Part shown: piece after piece, positions 11,663 through 24,965 of the stretch
Numbering within the stretch: the first letter of the stretch is position 1
Layout of the letters: every line of letters starts with the position of its first letter
NCBI GenBank assembly: GCA_015179045.1
Contig: WHUZ01000009.1
Location: 1 to 64,000, forward strand
Source of the DNA: Kalaharituber pfeilii
Lineage: Eukaryota; Ascomycota; Pezizomycetes; Pezizales; Pezizaceae
DNA: 64,000 nt
Direction: 5' to 3'
The notes under the pieces: model-generated
What the model saw: the letters and a program-made list of their open reading frames with translations, nothing else
Told to the model about the DNA's origin: nothing
Databases searched by the model: none
Made by a program: the position numbers and the translations under genes

Positions 11663-13142
11663 GGTAAATGAAGAACGATGGGGAAATTCTGGATTGTGCT
11701 TTCCAATAGCGCTCAGATTTGTACTTGCGGCGGTTGAAATTTTTGCTAATTGCAGCGACCCACTGAGAATGGGTTGTGGTACAATTCATCAAGGTGCGGA
11801 GTTATGCAGCCCCGGTCTTGTCCCGGATTCATCCGCGCCAATAACACTTGATTGCGTACAACGGAGTGCTAAGCCTCCGACCCCCCGGACATCTGTTGGC
11901 GATCGTCCACCCAAATTGGCACCCCCATACTAAAACACGTTTTTAGCCAAGTCGGTTCGAGCCGTTACTACGATCGATAATCACTTACTGATGATCTTAA
12001 CTGAAAACTTCTGAAGCGACAGGGTCATAGAAAAAGGCAAATAAATTCTTAGTGCCTTGCCTGTTGCTTACCTCAAACAGCCATTGAGAGTCCGATTAGC
12101 TTTGCAGGCTCTCGCTCAATTTTGTCATCTCTTTTTCCTTGTATGAGAGATATGCCTCTGTGAGTCTTCGGCCGAGAAGCGGCTTTCAACTTCTGGCATC
12201 ATTCCCCAGATACCTCCATTACCGGTTGCTTTTGGCATAAATTAGTAACCACTACCCCATTTAAAGTTAGAATGTTCTGCTTCTAGACGTCATCGAGGCT
12301 AGCTTTGAGTTCTATTCTGCCCCCTGAGTCAGCATAGTAATCAGTACTTATTGATGAAAGCAAAAGAACAAGTATACAGGACGAGTACTACAATAGGCCT
12401 GTTATATTCAAGAGTTCCATTTTTTCAGAGTAGACACGGCAAATCTCAGTTATGAACTCGATATTTGTTACTGTAGCCCTGTTATCAAAGAAATATCGCC
12501 TGTAGATGCAGCTTTGGAGAAAGTTTGATGATAGCTCAAAAGAGTTCTCTGCTTGATTCATTGTGCATTCCAGCCCTCGTCTCATAAATCCTAGGCATCC
12601 TGAGCAATATATGCAAGAAGGGCCTGTTTAAGTACTCGCGCACTCTATATCCCGTTTGAGACCGTCCTTCACGATCCCTAGATCCCTTAGTGTGGTAGCA
12701 TAGCCATTATATCCAATTGAGCCATAGCAGCTTTGGTGGGCCACGGCAGTTGAGAGTCGGGTAATGCTAAGTGTGACCGACGGCCCTTGCTCAATAATAA
12801 TTGAGAAAGAAAGGGAAAAGGGCAAAAAGGCCATGCTATTCGCGCTCTGGCGCCTGCCGCTATACGTTGCTCGCAATCCCCGAGCCACCAAGGGAATTTG
12901 GGGAGATTTGCCTGAAGCCGTAGAGGCATCTGTAATGCTGTGATTACCTGCAGTTGGGATTCACTCAGACCTCATAGCTCCCAAGTAGTTCGAACATTGA
13001 TCGACTGTCTTGCTGCCAGTTGCACCCAGAGGACGGAAGTTTCGCTTGGTGACCGACCGGAATTCACAAATGAGCGCCGGGGTCGGCAGTGAGCAAGAAT
13101 TGGGGCCGCTAAGGCCGAAGGGAGGGAAAGAGGGAGAGAGGT

Positions 13143-13162
13143 GGGGGGGGGGGGGGGGGGGG
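13143..13162 (+). repeat. G20 homopolymer
   Basis: Twenty consecutive G residues, about 0.95 kb upstream of the Asg1-like start codon. It could form a G-quadruplex; its exact length may be unreliable in sequencing. Confidence 0.85.
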
Positions 13163-13878
13163 TTGCAGAGAGGATAGAAGTAACAGCTGAATTATGCTGT
13201 CGTAAGCTGGACGTCTCCAATTGGGGCCAAGGGGCTCGGAGGCAGGATGGTGCTTCGCCCGGCCTAGTGCGCGGCCATGAATGAGCGTCCTCGGGCCCAT
13301 TGGGGAGCATTGGGCATTGGGGGGGGGGGGGCAGGCGGCATGCAGATTACACAGGCTCTACACACTGGCGCAGCGAGCAGAATAGTGCCCGGCCCCATGT
13401 CTGCTGCCCAGCGCAGCGCAGTGCAGCGCAGGGAGGGCGCCGGCGTGCAGTTGCACCCTCGCCGGCTCATCCAATGCGCTGCTGCCTGCGCTGGGGACCG
13501 CTGTCAGGGGAGTGGGCGTTCGGCCGCTCGCATGGTGGCCGTGGCCCGTGGCCGTCGCCGCGGCCGCGCGATGTCTCGATTGCTCCCTCCTCCACGTCGC
13601 TCCCAGCAGCTGAGCTACATATGTATGTGTCGTGCGCCGGGCTTGCGAGAGTGCGAGGGCCACTGCACGCCCTGCCAGGGAGGCCGGCCCCAGCAGAACG
13701 CTTATCTGCTGATTGAAAAAGCTTGACTGGCCTTGCACACATCCAGTCCCAACTTCTCGAAACCAGGTCCCCATGCTACCTGGAAAAAGCCCCGCCGAGC
13801 AGAGGCACAGCTCCTCCCCATGCAGTCCTGCGCCCATGCCAAATTCTGAAGCACACACACCGGGCCTCCAATATACAA

Positions 13879-13899
13879 CCCCCCCCCCCCCCCCCCCCC
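13879..13899 (+). repeat. C21 homopolymer
   Basis: Twenty-one consecutive C residues, followed by a CCA-rich stretch to about 13925. It sits about 0.2 kb upstream of the Asg1-like start codon. Confidence 0.85.
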
Positions 13900-14102
13900 A
13901 CCACACACCACCACCACCACCACCAACCCCTCCTCCCCCAAGCTCCACCCCGTGCATTTAACTAGGCTCAAGAAGCTCCCCAAGAATTTCTTGTCGCCCT
14001 GAACTACGGTCCCATCCCCACCCTTCTCGCCTTCATCTTCTTGAACCCCCCCCCCACACTCCCTCCCCACCCCCCCCTCCCTCCAACTCCCGCCACAAAA
14101 GA

Positions 14103-16977
14103 ATGCCCACTCCCCCAGGCTACAGCTCAGTCCGATCCTCTCCCTCCTCCTATGATGATGAGTCGACTGTCATGGCGAATACATGGATCTCTCAGCAAAT
14201 GCTGCCCCCATATCATACGCCCTCGATGGACTCGAGCGGTTCAGCGTCACATCCCATCAAACCGCTTCTGAAGCGGCGCAGAGTCACAAGAGCTTGCGAT
14301 GAGTGCCGTAGGAAGAAGATCAAATGTGATGGGAAGCATCCATGTACCCATTGCACGGTTTACAGTTACGGTATGCTCGGGATCGCTTACGCTAAGTTTA
14401 TAGATCGGACTAACTGGGCATTGCAGATTGTACATATGACCAACCGTCCAACCGAAGGAGGAATCCAGGGCCACAGTACATCGAGGGCCTGGAGAAGGAC
14501 AAGCAGCAACTCTCTACACTAATAAAGCTTATTCGCCCAGACATAGACCCATTCGATTCAAAATTTAATGCCGAGAAGTTGATCTCTGAAATGCGGGATG
14601 CCAGACGTCCTAATGGATCTGTCAGTGACTCTGTAGAGGATGGCATCAGCGACTCCTCCGACTCAGATTCTATGCTAGAATCTATGGTTGAGGCGGCTGG
14701 GCGGCTAGAGATTGATGAAACCGGTGCAATGGACTTCCATGGGCATTCCTCAAGTATTGCTTTTCTAGCACATATCAGGTCCAATTTCCAGCGTGTACTA
14801 GGTGAAGACGTCGCAACAAGCATTAAGGCAGCGGTCCCTAAAGGCTTCCAATCGGTGTGTGCGCCTCAACCGGCAGAAAAACATATTCTTCCAAGTCGGG
14901 AAGTTGCAAGCGTTTTAGTCGAAAGCTGTCTGGATGATGCTTGCGCTTTGATGAAATTTGTTCATCGTCCCACCTTCGATATGATGTTCAATCGAATGTA
15001 TGTTATTCCTCAAGCGGAATGGGGCACGCAGGAAAAGGCCTTCCTCCCGCTTCTATATCAGGCTCTGGCAGTTGGGTGTCTTTTCACCGAAGCGGAGGAG
15101 ATGGGGGTGGCGCACGCAATTACCGAAGGGTAAATATCCCATACAATATCATCCTAGATCATCGCTCTGACTGCTTGCAGAACAAAATACTTCTTAGCTG
15201 GGAGGCGCCTTGTTGAGATTACAGACTGTAGAAATATTCCAGCGCTTCAGGCGGTCATTTTAATGATCATATTTCTCCAGTCTTCGACAAAAATGTCCAC
15301 TTGTTACTCATATGTCGGAATCGCATTATCTGCAGCTGTACGGATGGGTCTACATCGTTCGATGAACTTGAAGTTGAGCCCAATCGAAAGGGAGGTCCGA
15401 AAAAGAATTTTTTGGGTGGTCAGAAAAATGGATACGTACGTGAGTGCCCTATTAGGGCTACCTAAAGGCATCGCGGATGAAGATATCGATCAGGAAATGC
15501 CTCTCGAGGTTGATGATGAGTACATAACCGAAAATGAAATCAAGGAGCAACCAGATGGAACCATTGCAATCATGTCGGTCGTGAATGCGCATACACGCCT
15601 GCTTAGCATCATGGCAAAGGTTGTCAAGGCTATTTACCCTCTTAAGCAAGGCTGTGGATCAGGAGGTAGCTACGCTGTTAGCTTTGCGACTATTAAGGGG
15701 ATTGAGAACGACCTACAAGCGTGGGGTAATAGTCTTCCCACTTTGCCAACTATAGATGGGGATATTTCACCAAGATTCAGAAAGTATGTTTTCTTCTCTT
15801 CTGGTGACAACGGTCTTTGTATACTGACTTGATGGTGCATAGATCCCGTTATCTTCTAGATATGGCATATTATCATGTTCAAATGATGATGTATCGGCCG
15901 TTCCTTCATTACATCTGCTCGCCTGTGCCTCACGGCAGTAATGCCACCCAAGCTGCCAGAAATTGCATCCGTGTTGCAATTAGGATTGTTAACCTTGCGG
16001 ATACAATGAAGGAACGTGGAGTCTTAAATGGTGCTTATTGGTTTACCATGTATACGACCTTTTTTGCTACAGTATCCTTGTTATTTCTTGTATTGGAGAA
16101 ACCAGAAGGCAATACTGCGTGCTGGAAGGCCGCACAGACAGGGAGAGCAGCATTGGATTGCTTATCACAACGCAGTCATGCAGCGGATAAATGTTCAATT
16201 GCATTAAAGGTCTGGTTAGTTATGAAACCCTTGATGAACACAGTATCGCTAATCTCATGCGAACAGCGTATATTCGAGTCTATACCACCAAGCATTATCG
16301 AAGCAGCAGAGAAAGATGTTGAAGATCTATCAGAGGTAAAGACAAGTGCTAGCCAAAGTTTTCCTACACCTCGACCAACAACTGTCAAGGAACGCAGTTT
16401 CTCATCGCCAAATATCAACAATGTACCAGTTAACACTGAAAATGAACCAATTATTGAAAGGCTGGAATTGAGAACCAATCAAAAGTTGGTCAATGAGACA
16501 TACTCACCAAATTTTACATCTTCAGTGGCAACTCCTGATCAAGTACAATTTCCCGCGATTACACCATCTACAACGGCGGTAGACACGATGATGTACGCGG
16601 CTCCAGGTTTTTATAGCGGAGCGATGAACATTGATGCCCAACAGCAATTCCTCAAGACTGATATGCAGGATGCGATGGAAACTGATGAGTCCGACATGTA
16701 CTCACCAGCTACCCGTGACATGACCTACGACCTAGAAATCCAAGTAAGGAATGCTTGGACACCCTATTGTTTACCTGGTCAACAGCAGACTCCCACTGCC
16801 GGGGATATGTCTGGCATCAGTTTTGATAACATCAACAGCGCAAACTCCAACTTGATGCTTTTACAAGGGCAAACTTATGGAGCCATGCCTGGCGGTGGTT
16901 CGGCTATGGCCCTCGAGGATATCTTCGGCGACGAATGGAGCGATCACATGCTACAGCACCAAATATTTCGTCAGTAG
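14103..16977 (+). CDS. asg1: Zn2Cys6 transcription activator, Asg1-like
   Basis: Four exons: 14103-14370, 14427-15129, 15181-15783 and 15843-16977, giving 902 residues. The binuclear zinc cluster is complete (Cys65, 68, 75, 81, 84, 91; spacing CX2CX6CX5CX2CX6C) in the context RVTRACDECRRKKIKCDG..PCTHCTVYSYDC, followed by TYDQPSNRRRNPGPQYIEGLE, as in the yeast Asg1 type. The middle region (about residues 270-560) is the fungal-specific transcription factor domain, with SYVGIALSAAVRMGLHRS and KRIFWVVRKMD. An acidic serine-rich stretch lies at about 160-190. The C-terminus is Gln/Asn/Met-rich and probably disordered. The first intron (14371-14426) splits the Asp codon just before Cys91, so splicing is required for a functional DNA-binding domain. 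The family acts in the nucleus on metabolic and stress genes; targets here are unknown. Confidence 0.93.
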
Positions 16978-19900
16978 TTTTGCACCGAGTGCTCTCTCTC
17001 AATAGGCAAGATTTGCCATGAAATTCACAAGGCCAGCCATAATCACAGTAATCGCACTTTGAGACATATGGGCTCATGATTGAGGCTTTTCGTTTCTTAA
17101 AGCCTCGGTTGAAAGAGTCTGTTTTCGGCAATCCGTCAAATTCCTCTTTATCGTTCGTTTGAGTAACCCTGTTTCATCTCGCATCGCGGAAAATCATTTG
17201 TTTCTCTGTTTTCACGGGTGTTGGGTCTTGCGTTTAGACTTCTGCCTTTGTTTTATTTTCCTAATGGTTATGGTTTCGGTTTCCGTCTGCTTTATCTGTC
17301 TGGGATTTTGCGTATCCCTCTAACACCTTGTTTCCTTATCATTCTCCTCCTTAATCTTACTGGATGGATTCATCATATTTGCAATAACTTTTCAGTTGAT
17401 GCTGGGCATATAACAAAATTTAGGGAATGACGATTGGGTTATCAAAATGGTGCATGAGTCCATTACGATTATGCATGTACAAGTTGGGAGACTGGACATT
17501 CATCTAACGTACTGTGCATATTGAGACTATTTCTGGAGATTTCTTTCGGGACTTTGTCGTATATCAGTGGTTATTTTGCTTTCGGAAATATATTAAAGGG
17601 TGGAAACGGGTTGGACTGATATATTTGGAACTTGGGCAAAAGAGTTGGGTTTTTTTGATGGTAAAGGATGGGGATTGGATGGGATAAACTCAAGTACTAC
17701 CCAAGTTACATGCAAACTACCAATATCTAGCGGCATATCTACTATTGACTAGTAGTGTGCGCTGTTTGTTTGGTGGAATTGGAGATTTGGGTAACGAGCA
17801 GTTACGGTAGAAAAAAAAGAAAACACTCGATCTTTGCTTTAGTATGTTACCTAGACTTGCGGCCAGGGCATACGTACATCTGTCTCAGTGTGCTATTTCT
17901 GGAGGACTACACTGTGGCTTGCTGCGCATATGAGATACCAGTATTGAATGCCAGGGCCAGTAGATATGCAAGCATATATTAGCCATGCGTACATCCCAAT
18001 CCTTCATTTCCCCAATCCAAATCCACGCTAGCTACCCCACACGCACTCCCAGCTCTTCTAAACCCATGGCAATAACTCATCTGCCGCACGTCGTCACAGC
18101 TAAGCTTTTAGACCCCAGCTTCCGCTTTTCCGACCCCCTGTCAAGCGGGGCTCGTCCCGCTGCAGCCTCACGATCGCCCTTGATTGGGTATGGTTTGGGT
18201 ATTGGGCTTGGAAGATGCGGGAAGGGATAACGGAATTGGAAAGTGGCGCAGACTGGCTGTGGGGAGGGGGTGGCAGATTTGGTGGTGGAGGTGGCAGTGG
18301 TGAAGGTGGTAGTGGTCACAGATTGGTGGTGCCAGACAGAGGAGTGTGTGTAACTTACAGTACCTGGATGTGACAATCGTATAGCTTCACAACAAATACA
18401 TTAGACAACGTCAGTGAATTTTTTTTTATTTATTTATTCTCTTTCCGATACTTGTAGTTCCACGGTTCATTGAAGATGGCATAGCTGATTGTATACAAAT
18501 AAAACCTCATTGGCGAACACGCAGCACCCTCCACGAGCTCAAAAAAAATTTTCTTTGTGCCAATTCACATGTGCCCTATTAAGTAGTTTTCCATTTGATA
18601 TGACTTTAAAAAAAGGTATGTTGATGAATGGTACCGCAAGGCTGATAAGATTCGACAACGATACGTCAAATTGTCATTCACCAGAGCAGTGGTATTGGTA
18701 TTTTTACGGGCCGAGAATTTTATCAGTAGTTAGTGAAGTCATTACTTACTCTATCCCGGTTTACATCATGATTATCGCGAGGCAAAGCCACAATATCTCT
18801 GAATTACAATTAGAAGTCTATGTATGATTTTGAGTTGATGTGATTTTGCATGTATGTATTATAGTATCTATTGAGTGAGGGTAATTTGATATTTCCAACA
18901 CAAGATACATGCTGCTTAGCCTAAGTGTATTTAATCAAATAGTTCGATCTCGTGAGACTGGCACTGGGGTATGAGTCGGCCATCTTTTCATCAACTCCAA
19001 TGTAACTTGCTGTGAGAAGCATTGTAGGAGTACACACATATTTGGCATCGAGCTCAACTACTCAATTTCGCAACCTACCATTTCAGGCGCGTGAACGTTG
19101 CTACCAGACGCTGAGGTATATACATACATACTGTGGAGAAAAATGGACATAAAATTCGACGTTTCCATTGAGCACAGTCATCTGCCAGTTGTCAGAAGGC
19201 GCCTGCCCAATTACTTCCTATCCAGGTTTGAGCATTGGCTACCAGTTTCAGTACAGCCAATCGCCCGAGAACCATCAAAATCTATGCCCCTTTCCCTCCA
19301 CAGTACTGTACAACAGCTGCATCTCCTTCCCCGTCACTCTCTATATCCTCCACAGGCTGGATGCTACAAAACTGCTAAGTGTCCTTGCGATAAGCTTATT
19401 AGCTCGTAGTTAGGTGCATAAATGTTAATAATACCTTTGGGTTAAAAAATCACACTGCATGAAATATTGCAAGTCGGTATTCGTTATTTTCCCGCTATCA
19501 GGGGCACGCTTGCTCCATTTAGCACATCAGTCTATACATGAATCTCCAAACTTATCCAGAAGACATTATTTCTATCCCAGAAAAAACAAAAAAGGGGCAT
19601 AAGGTGCCCAGATGCCATCACAGATTTAGCAGCTGAGATTTGTCAGAGAGCTGGGGGTAACGGCTGTGATAACTGCTCACCGCCAACAATACACTGTGGA
19701 AGAGACCACAAGAATTCTGTTTATCAACCCCATGGTCTGCAATTTAACACTAGTTATCTTTAGAAGGATTGTCATTTTAGATCAATTTCATCGGCTTCCA
19801 CCCATCAATACCTGTTCTCCAGCTACCAGAGTACAGATAGGTGAGATTAACTTGTTATTCTGGACTATTAACCTACATAAATCGCATCAGTGTGGGTGAT

Positions 19901-22894
19901 ATGGTCGAGATATTGCAATCGGTGGATGATGGTGATTTTGTTGAAGAGGGACTGGAATCTATTCCGAACAAGCACTTGGATTGGGTGGTGTTTCTGGTTT
20001 CAGCTGTATTGCATTCACAATTATATCATCTTCTCGCTATACCTTTCTATGAATGCGACCACCCTGCCTCGAGCCTTTTCGAAGTCCGTTGTCTCTTGTG
20101 AATATGTGATGCAACTAATTAGTCTGTTATTCTCTTTGGCTTAGGTTGAAGTCTAGCACTCATTTTTGGTTAATAGGAAGAGGGTGATATACGAGGATTC
20201 CTAGAGAACGGAGGATGTGCAAGCGGCGTTGCGATGCTATTGAGGATGGGTTTCCCTTTTTTCTTTTTCTTTTTCTTTTTTTTTTTTTTTTTAATGGAGC
20301 AAGGCATCGAAGGTTTATATTGAACTTGAGATCACTGGGAGTGATATGGGATAACTTGACTTTGTTACAAAACCCTTCTCTGTTGTTACCTCTGGGTAAG
20401 AAATATCTGCAAGTGGTGAGAAGTTATGTGGGGACATTTTTAAAGCTGTATGAGAAGGATTCACCGCATACTTGACTTTTGTATGTGGGGCTTGAATTGT
20501 TTTTTCCCTTCTGTACCTGTTCTTCTTGCTTTTCTTGTACCATACATAGCCCATAATTATATTATGACAGCCATCCTCGGCTTCTTCCGCCAAAAAAAAA
20601 AATAAAAACCAATCTCCTCATTGCGCCAACATACTGGCACAGACTTCCAGTTACCGTTAGACTCCACCTACCGCTTACCCTCATGAATAAACCTGCTCCC
20701 GTCCCCCCCCACTTTTTTTTTTTTTTTTTTTTTGCTTCTAATCGATAAGTATCCTTCTCTAACAGACACAATAGAGGTATTAATTCTTGGAAACCAGCTA
20801 ATTGCAGCATGCAAGCTTAGGAGGGTTATAGTATATTCCGAAGTTAATAGCAATTCCATTTATTTTCATTTTTATTTTCTTTAATTGAGAATATATGAAC
20901 TTCTCAAGAGTTTGCGACGTTCAATAGATGTTAAACATTTTATCGCTCAAGATTAACACCCCGTCTCACTCCTCTTCTCTCACACCCAACAGTTCAAATA
21001 GCAAATCCCACCTCACAATCTCCCAGGTCCAGAATCCCGCCTAGCAGCTTAAACCTCGGGCCGCTGCCGGCCTCCCCTTCCCCCATACCGCCTCACCCGC
21101 GTATGCACACCCAACCTTTTAAACTCACGCTATACAATCACTACCAATAACCCATGCGCCCTACCCCACCCCTAAAAGTAAAGTTAACAAATACCCCACT
21201 TAGTCCAAAACCAAAAACAGCAATGCCTCCCACTCAACATCTCCTCGTAAACTTTCTAACACACTTTTAAACTGCAATTGGCATCACTGCAATGCATCAA
21301 TGTCCTCCGTGATAAACTAGATTATGCGGTCTTCTAGAAGTTCAATCTTGTCCTCTCACCGTCACCCTCTCTTAACTCTGCTCTCGCTTCGCCGAGCTGT
21401 TACCCTCAATTGTGTACTTCCCACTCCTCCACTCGGCCTTTCTAGGATCTACCAAACACTCAATGCCAAACAGAAAAGAAAGTATGTAATAAATTCCCCC
21501 CCTCCCCTTCCACCTCACCCTAGGCTTCAGAATAGTACAATAAGACCAGCTAGCTAGACAACTCGGGGTCCAATCTTATGCACTGCAAATATATCTATTT
21601 AAGTAGGCATATGTACATTGTTGACAGTTTTACACTGTACCTGTCACGAGTAGTATACTCTCTAGGCAAGGTTGGCTTTTCAATTCCAAAAATATCCAGC
21701 TGAGGAGTGCCTCTAAGGGGGGGAATATCAACGAAAGAAGTATAAGTCTGTATTCAACGTGACCTTTGGATGAGTTTGAGCGTCACATGATGTTGACGAA
21801 GAGGCGGCCATGAGCTAGTTTAGGAGACCTAAAAGGAAAATAAACGCCGGACATAATACCTTTTGCTCTGCACGAGATATCCCAGAAAGATCTCAGCTAC
21901 TAACCTCTCAGCTGCGCAACTCATCTCTACACCTCAAGCAACATCTAACAACCTGGTGAAGCAAAAACAAGCGAGCCCATTCGTAGAGGGCCCCATAAAC
22001 CCCTAGCAACCTATACAATCCTCTCCTATTCCTTTTTTTTTTCCGAAATGATTCCATTATACCTAGCTCCTGCTCCATGTCCAATTTAAAAAGAGAAAAA
22101 GAGAAAAAATGCGCCATATTATGTCCATCATTTCCCTCCAGCCGCGATGGAACACAACTTTCGACCAACTACTTGACAAGAACTGTAAAAAAATCAAAGA
22201 ATATACTGAGAACGAGGATTGTGAATGATGAAGGGGAAGAAAAAGTAAAGACATATAATCAGGTACTCACAGACCTTGCAAAAACCAACAAAGTAACAAG
22301 AGGGAACAGAAAAGAAAATATATGAGGAAAAGAAAAGAAGATGGAGATAAACTTGAGACAGGCCCAGCTAACGATACCAATAGCGTTATGCAGAAAGCAT
22401 ATACCTACTTCGCCGGGCGTTATAATCCACTGAAATTATAAGCACCGGAGAACAGAAAACACGCCGTGCGACTAAATACGATCACAAGTCAATCGAACTA
22501 GGAAAGAAAACAGGAGGCAAGGAGAGAAAAAAAAAAAAAAAAAAAAAAAAAAATGCTAGCATCCTTCTCACTCCCAAGGCCCACCTGTAACTAAAGAAAT
22601 AGCATAGAGCAACCAATCTGAAAATAATAAAATAAAGATTCCCATCAATTGCGCCTGCATTTATGTATCTGCGTTTTGTTGAGTGCATGTGTGTGTTTGC
22701 AAGAAACCTCTCCGGAAGCTTTTCTTTTCATTCTTCATGAAGGCTCGATGTAGTGACTTATTCACGATCTATATCAATCGGCATGTCTATCCGCTGTTCA
22801 AGCACGACGTTGCCAACAACTGCAAATAGCTTAGAAAGCTGGTAAGATTGTGATACCGAGAATATTCAGCAGCACCTTCCGTCAACGTCGCTGT
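16978..22894. other. 3' flank and 5.9 kb intergenic region without genes
   Basis: Bases 16978-17700 are T-rich and probably include the 3' UTR of the Asg1-like gene. Beyond that, frames are short with dense stops. Homopolymers occur at 20713-20733 (T21) and 22527-22553 (A27). A C/A-rich stretch at 20950-21560 holds no frame with protein-like composition. The last 300 bases before 22894 are the 3' flank of GRR1. Confidence 0.5.
22527..22553 (+). repeat. A27 homopolymer
   Basis: Twenty-seven consecutive A residues. There is no adjacent target-site duplication or retroposon body that I can see, so a simple slippage tract is the simplest reading. Confidence 0.8.
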
Positions 22895-24965
22895 TTACTG
22901 GGCATCACTAGCTCCACCGGCGCCATTGGCCGCAGTATGTCCGGCTCCCCAGCCAAAATCAATCTCTTCTTCGCCGTGCTCTGCTGTTGGACTTCCCTCT
23001 TCCTCATTCACAAATTCCGGAAAAGGGGTATATGGTATACGTGTCCTTGTGTACTTTGTACTAAGGTGATGTCGTAGCCTGTTCACTCCCTGACCACTGA
23101 ACACACAGCTAAATATGGTGTTAGTCTATATCTTTGGCATTTAATGGAAACCAAAACTTACAAAACCTCTCTTTGATGGGGCGTGAATTCTGGAAGTGTG
23201 TCAACTAGTCAGCTACTTCCCACACTTCCCATTGCTGATGGGTAGAATACGCACCCTCTGGAGGCTCTCTGCAGAATTGTTTTAGCTCTGCATGCAGGAA
23301 TGTTTCGATCCCGGTCAGACTTAGGTGTGTCAACCTAAAACATCTATTCAACAGTTTCGTGATTCCCTATTAATTCTCATTAATCAAATTGTTCAGAAAC
23401 TGTCATGACCAGCCAAAAGCTTACATGTAGCGTCAATTTTGTGCAGTAACTTAAATGCACCCTCTCAAGCACGCAAACCTGTGGCTTCGTAACCAACGCG
23501 ATTATGCTATTATCAGTGATTTTAACACACTTCACCAAGCCGACTCTCTTCAACTTAGGAAGGTGTGCAAGTTCGCATACACTGGCGTCAGTGAGGTGTT
23601 GACATCCTGCTAGATCAATATACCTGATCCGGTTGCAGGACTTTGCAATTTTTATAACGGATCTGTCGGTGATGTGTAAACAGTGTCCTAGTGCAAGGTA
23701 ATGAATCCACTTTCCTAAGCGGCAGATACTTTCAACTCCTCGATCTGTGATATTTTTACATTTTGCGAGCACGAGATTCCGAAGTCGTGGCGCTATCGAG
23801 ATAATCTTTATAACAGACTCGTCCGTAATCAATTCACAGTTAGTAAGGTCGATGATCCGGAGGCTCTCGATTTGACGATTGGGGATTGCGTGAAACGCAT
23901 TATCCGATATCGATTGACAAAAAGCAAGATGTAGCTCACGAATTTGTCGAAGATCAGTGAGTAATCGGATTAACGACTCATCGGTGATTTGAACGCATTT
24001 ATGCAAATCTACTTCCAACAACTGTGGACAGTTCTGGGCCATGGCAATGACGGCCTCATCGGTGATAAGCTCGCAGTCATTGAGTTTTAACTAGGATTAA
24101 ATGTCAGATCTTCTCCAAGCTGAGGTACTAGTTATTCAAAGTTGATAGTGAAATTGTTCACCTACTCGTTTTAATTGTTTACAGTTTTGTGATAACTGTA
24201 TAAGGGAAGCGTTCGTCACTCTGTGGCAACCAGCAATGTTGAGCCCTTGCAGCCTTGGGCAGCTATTTGCGATAGACTCCAGTGTGTGGTCAGTTAATTG
24301 ACAGAGACTCGACAAGTCCAGTGCCAGAAGTCCCGGATTATTACGTATCAGGTTACTTAGACCCGAATCCGTCAAATCCTTACAATTCGTCAAAGTTAGT
24401 CTTTCCAGACGTTCGCACATAAACAAACATTTTAGCGTTCCATCACTGATTTCCTTCGCCAAAAATGTGAGGTTGAGTCGCCGTATAAGTAGTGGGTACA
24501 AGAATGTTGGATTTTTGCTCCGTATAGCCTCGGCGAGCCTGAGGAAGCATTTCCACGTTGTGATACAAGGCCTGTGCCAAAGTAACTCCACCGAGCATGC
24601 AGCCCACGATTTGCAGACAAGTAAGCAGTTTCGAAGGTCGGCAGCATCTGATAGCTTAGAGAATATAGCAATTAAAAGCTCGGGCGGTAGACTGTAGACG
24701 GGGGTAGTTTGGTACTCGAGGTATTTCCGCCTCGAGAACCTTTTAAGTCTCCTCGCGACGGCGATTTTCGTGCCCGCTGCACAGCGGGACTTGACGATAC
24801 CGCCATATTTCTGAAGCCCGGAAGCTGATCTGTAATGGAATTTCCGTCATCGTTGCTTAAGTGGACAAAGTCATCCGAGTCGTCCCCGTAGGCCGGTCGT
24901 TCGGGAGAGCTTGACGACGATCCGTCCGAGGTGGGCGTCCGAGACAGAGCCCTAGCTTTGGTCAT
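22895..24965 (-). CDS. grr1: GRR1-type F-box/leucine-rich-repeat protein (SCF ubiquitin ligase), with a one-base frame break
   Basis: Exons: 24965-24166, 24090-23425, 23366-23255, 23189-23162 and 23108-22895; about 606 residues if frame is restored. After a serine-rich N-terminus comes the F-box (about 91-135: LPPELLIAIFSKLSDAADLRNCLLVCKSWA), which binds Skp1. About 13 cysteine-type LRRs follow (CKDLTDSGL, CELITDEAV, CQHLTDASV), then the Grr1 tail (FCREPPEEFTPHQREVFCVFSG). By family it targets phosphorylated substrates such as cyclins and nutrient regulators for ubiquitination. The first exon is out of frame with the F-box at a G5 run (24700-24704, + strand): one missing base would join ..TKLPP to VYSLPPELL. 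No intron with plausible signals repairs it. Everything else is intact, so a sequence error is likelier than a pseudogene. Confidence 0.92.

Larger units (their letters stand above)
7691..12960. other. long AT-leaning intergenic region, no confident gene
   Basis: About 5.3 kb without a recognisable protein family. It contains a hairpin at 9220-9255, a weak small minus-strand frame at 11300-11662, and a GC-richer patch at 11785-11930 that could be that frame's upstream DNA. Otherwise stops are dense in all frames and nothing further is seen. Confidence 0.5.
12961..14102 (+). promoter_or_regulatory. GC-rich upstream region of the Asg1-like gene with long G and C tracts
   Basis: The island holds a G20 run (13143-13162), a G13 run (13319-13331), a GC-dense core (13250-13700) and a C21 run (13879-13899). 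It ends in a C-rich leader (14040-14100) just before the start codon. Long open frames here on both strands are poly-Gly/poly-Pro artefacts of the tracts. Pyrimidine-rich leaders before the ATG are common in ascomycete genes. Confidence 0.5.

Noticed and set aside
13277..13965. Overlapping long frames on both strands rich in Gly, Pro, Arg and His
   Set aside because: Open only because of G/C homopolymers and GC-rich DNA upstream of the Asg1-like gene; no protein-like composition.
24680..24830. An intron in GRR1 exon 1 that would repair the frame
   Set aside because: The only GT..AG candidates tested (for example about 61 nt from GTATCG) lead into the wrong frame or remove conserved sequence; a single-base homopolymer change explains the data more simply.
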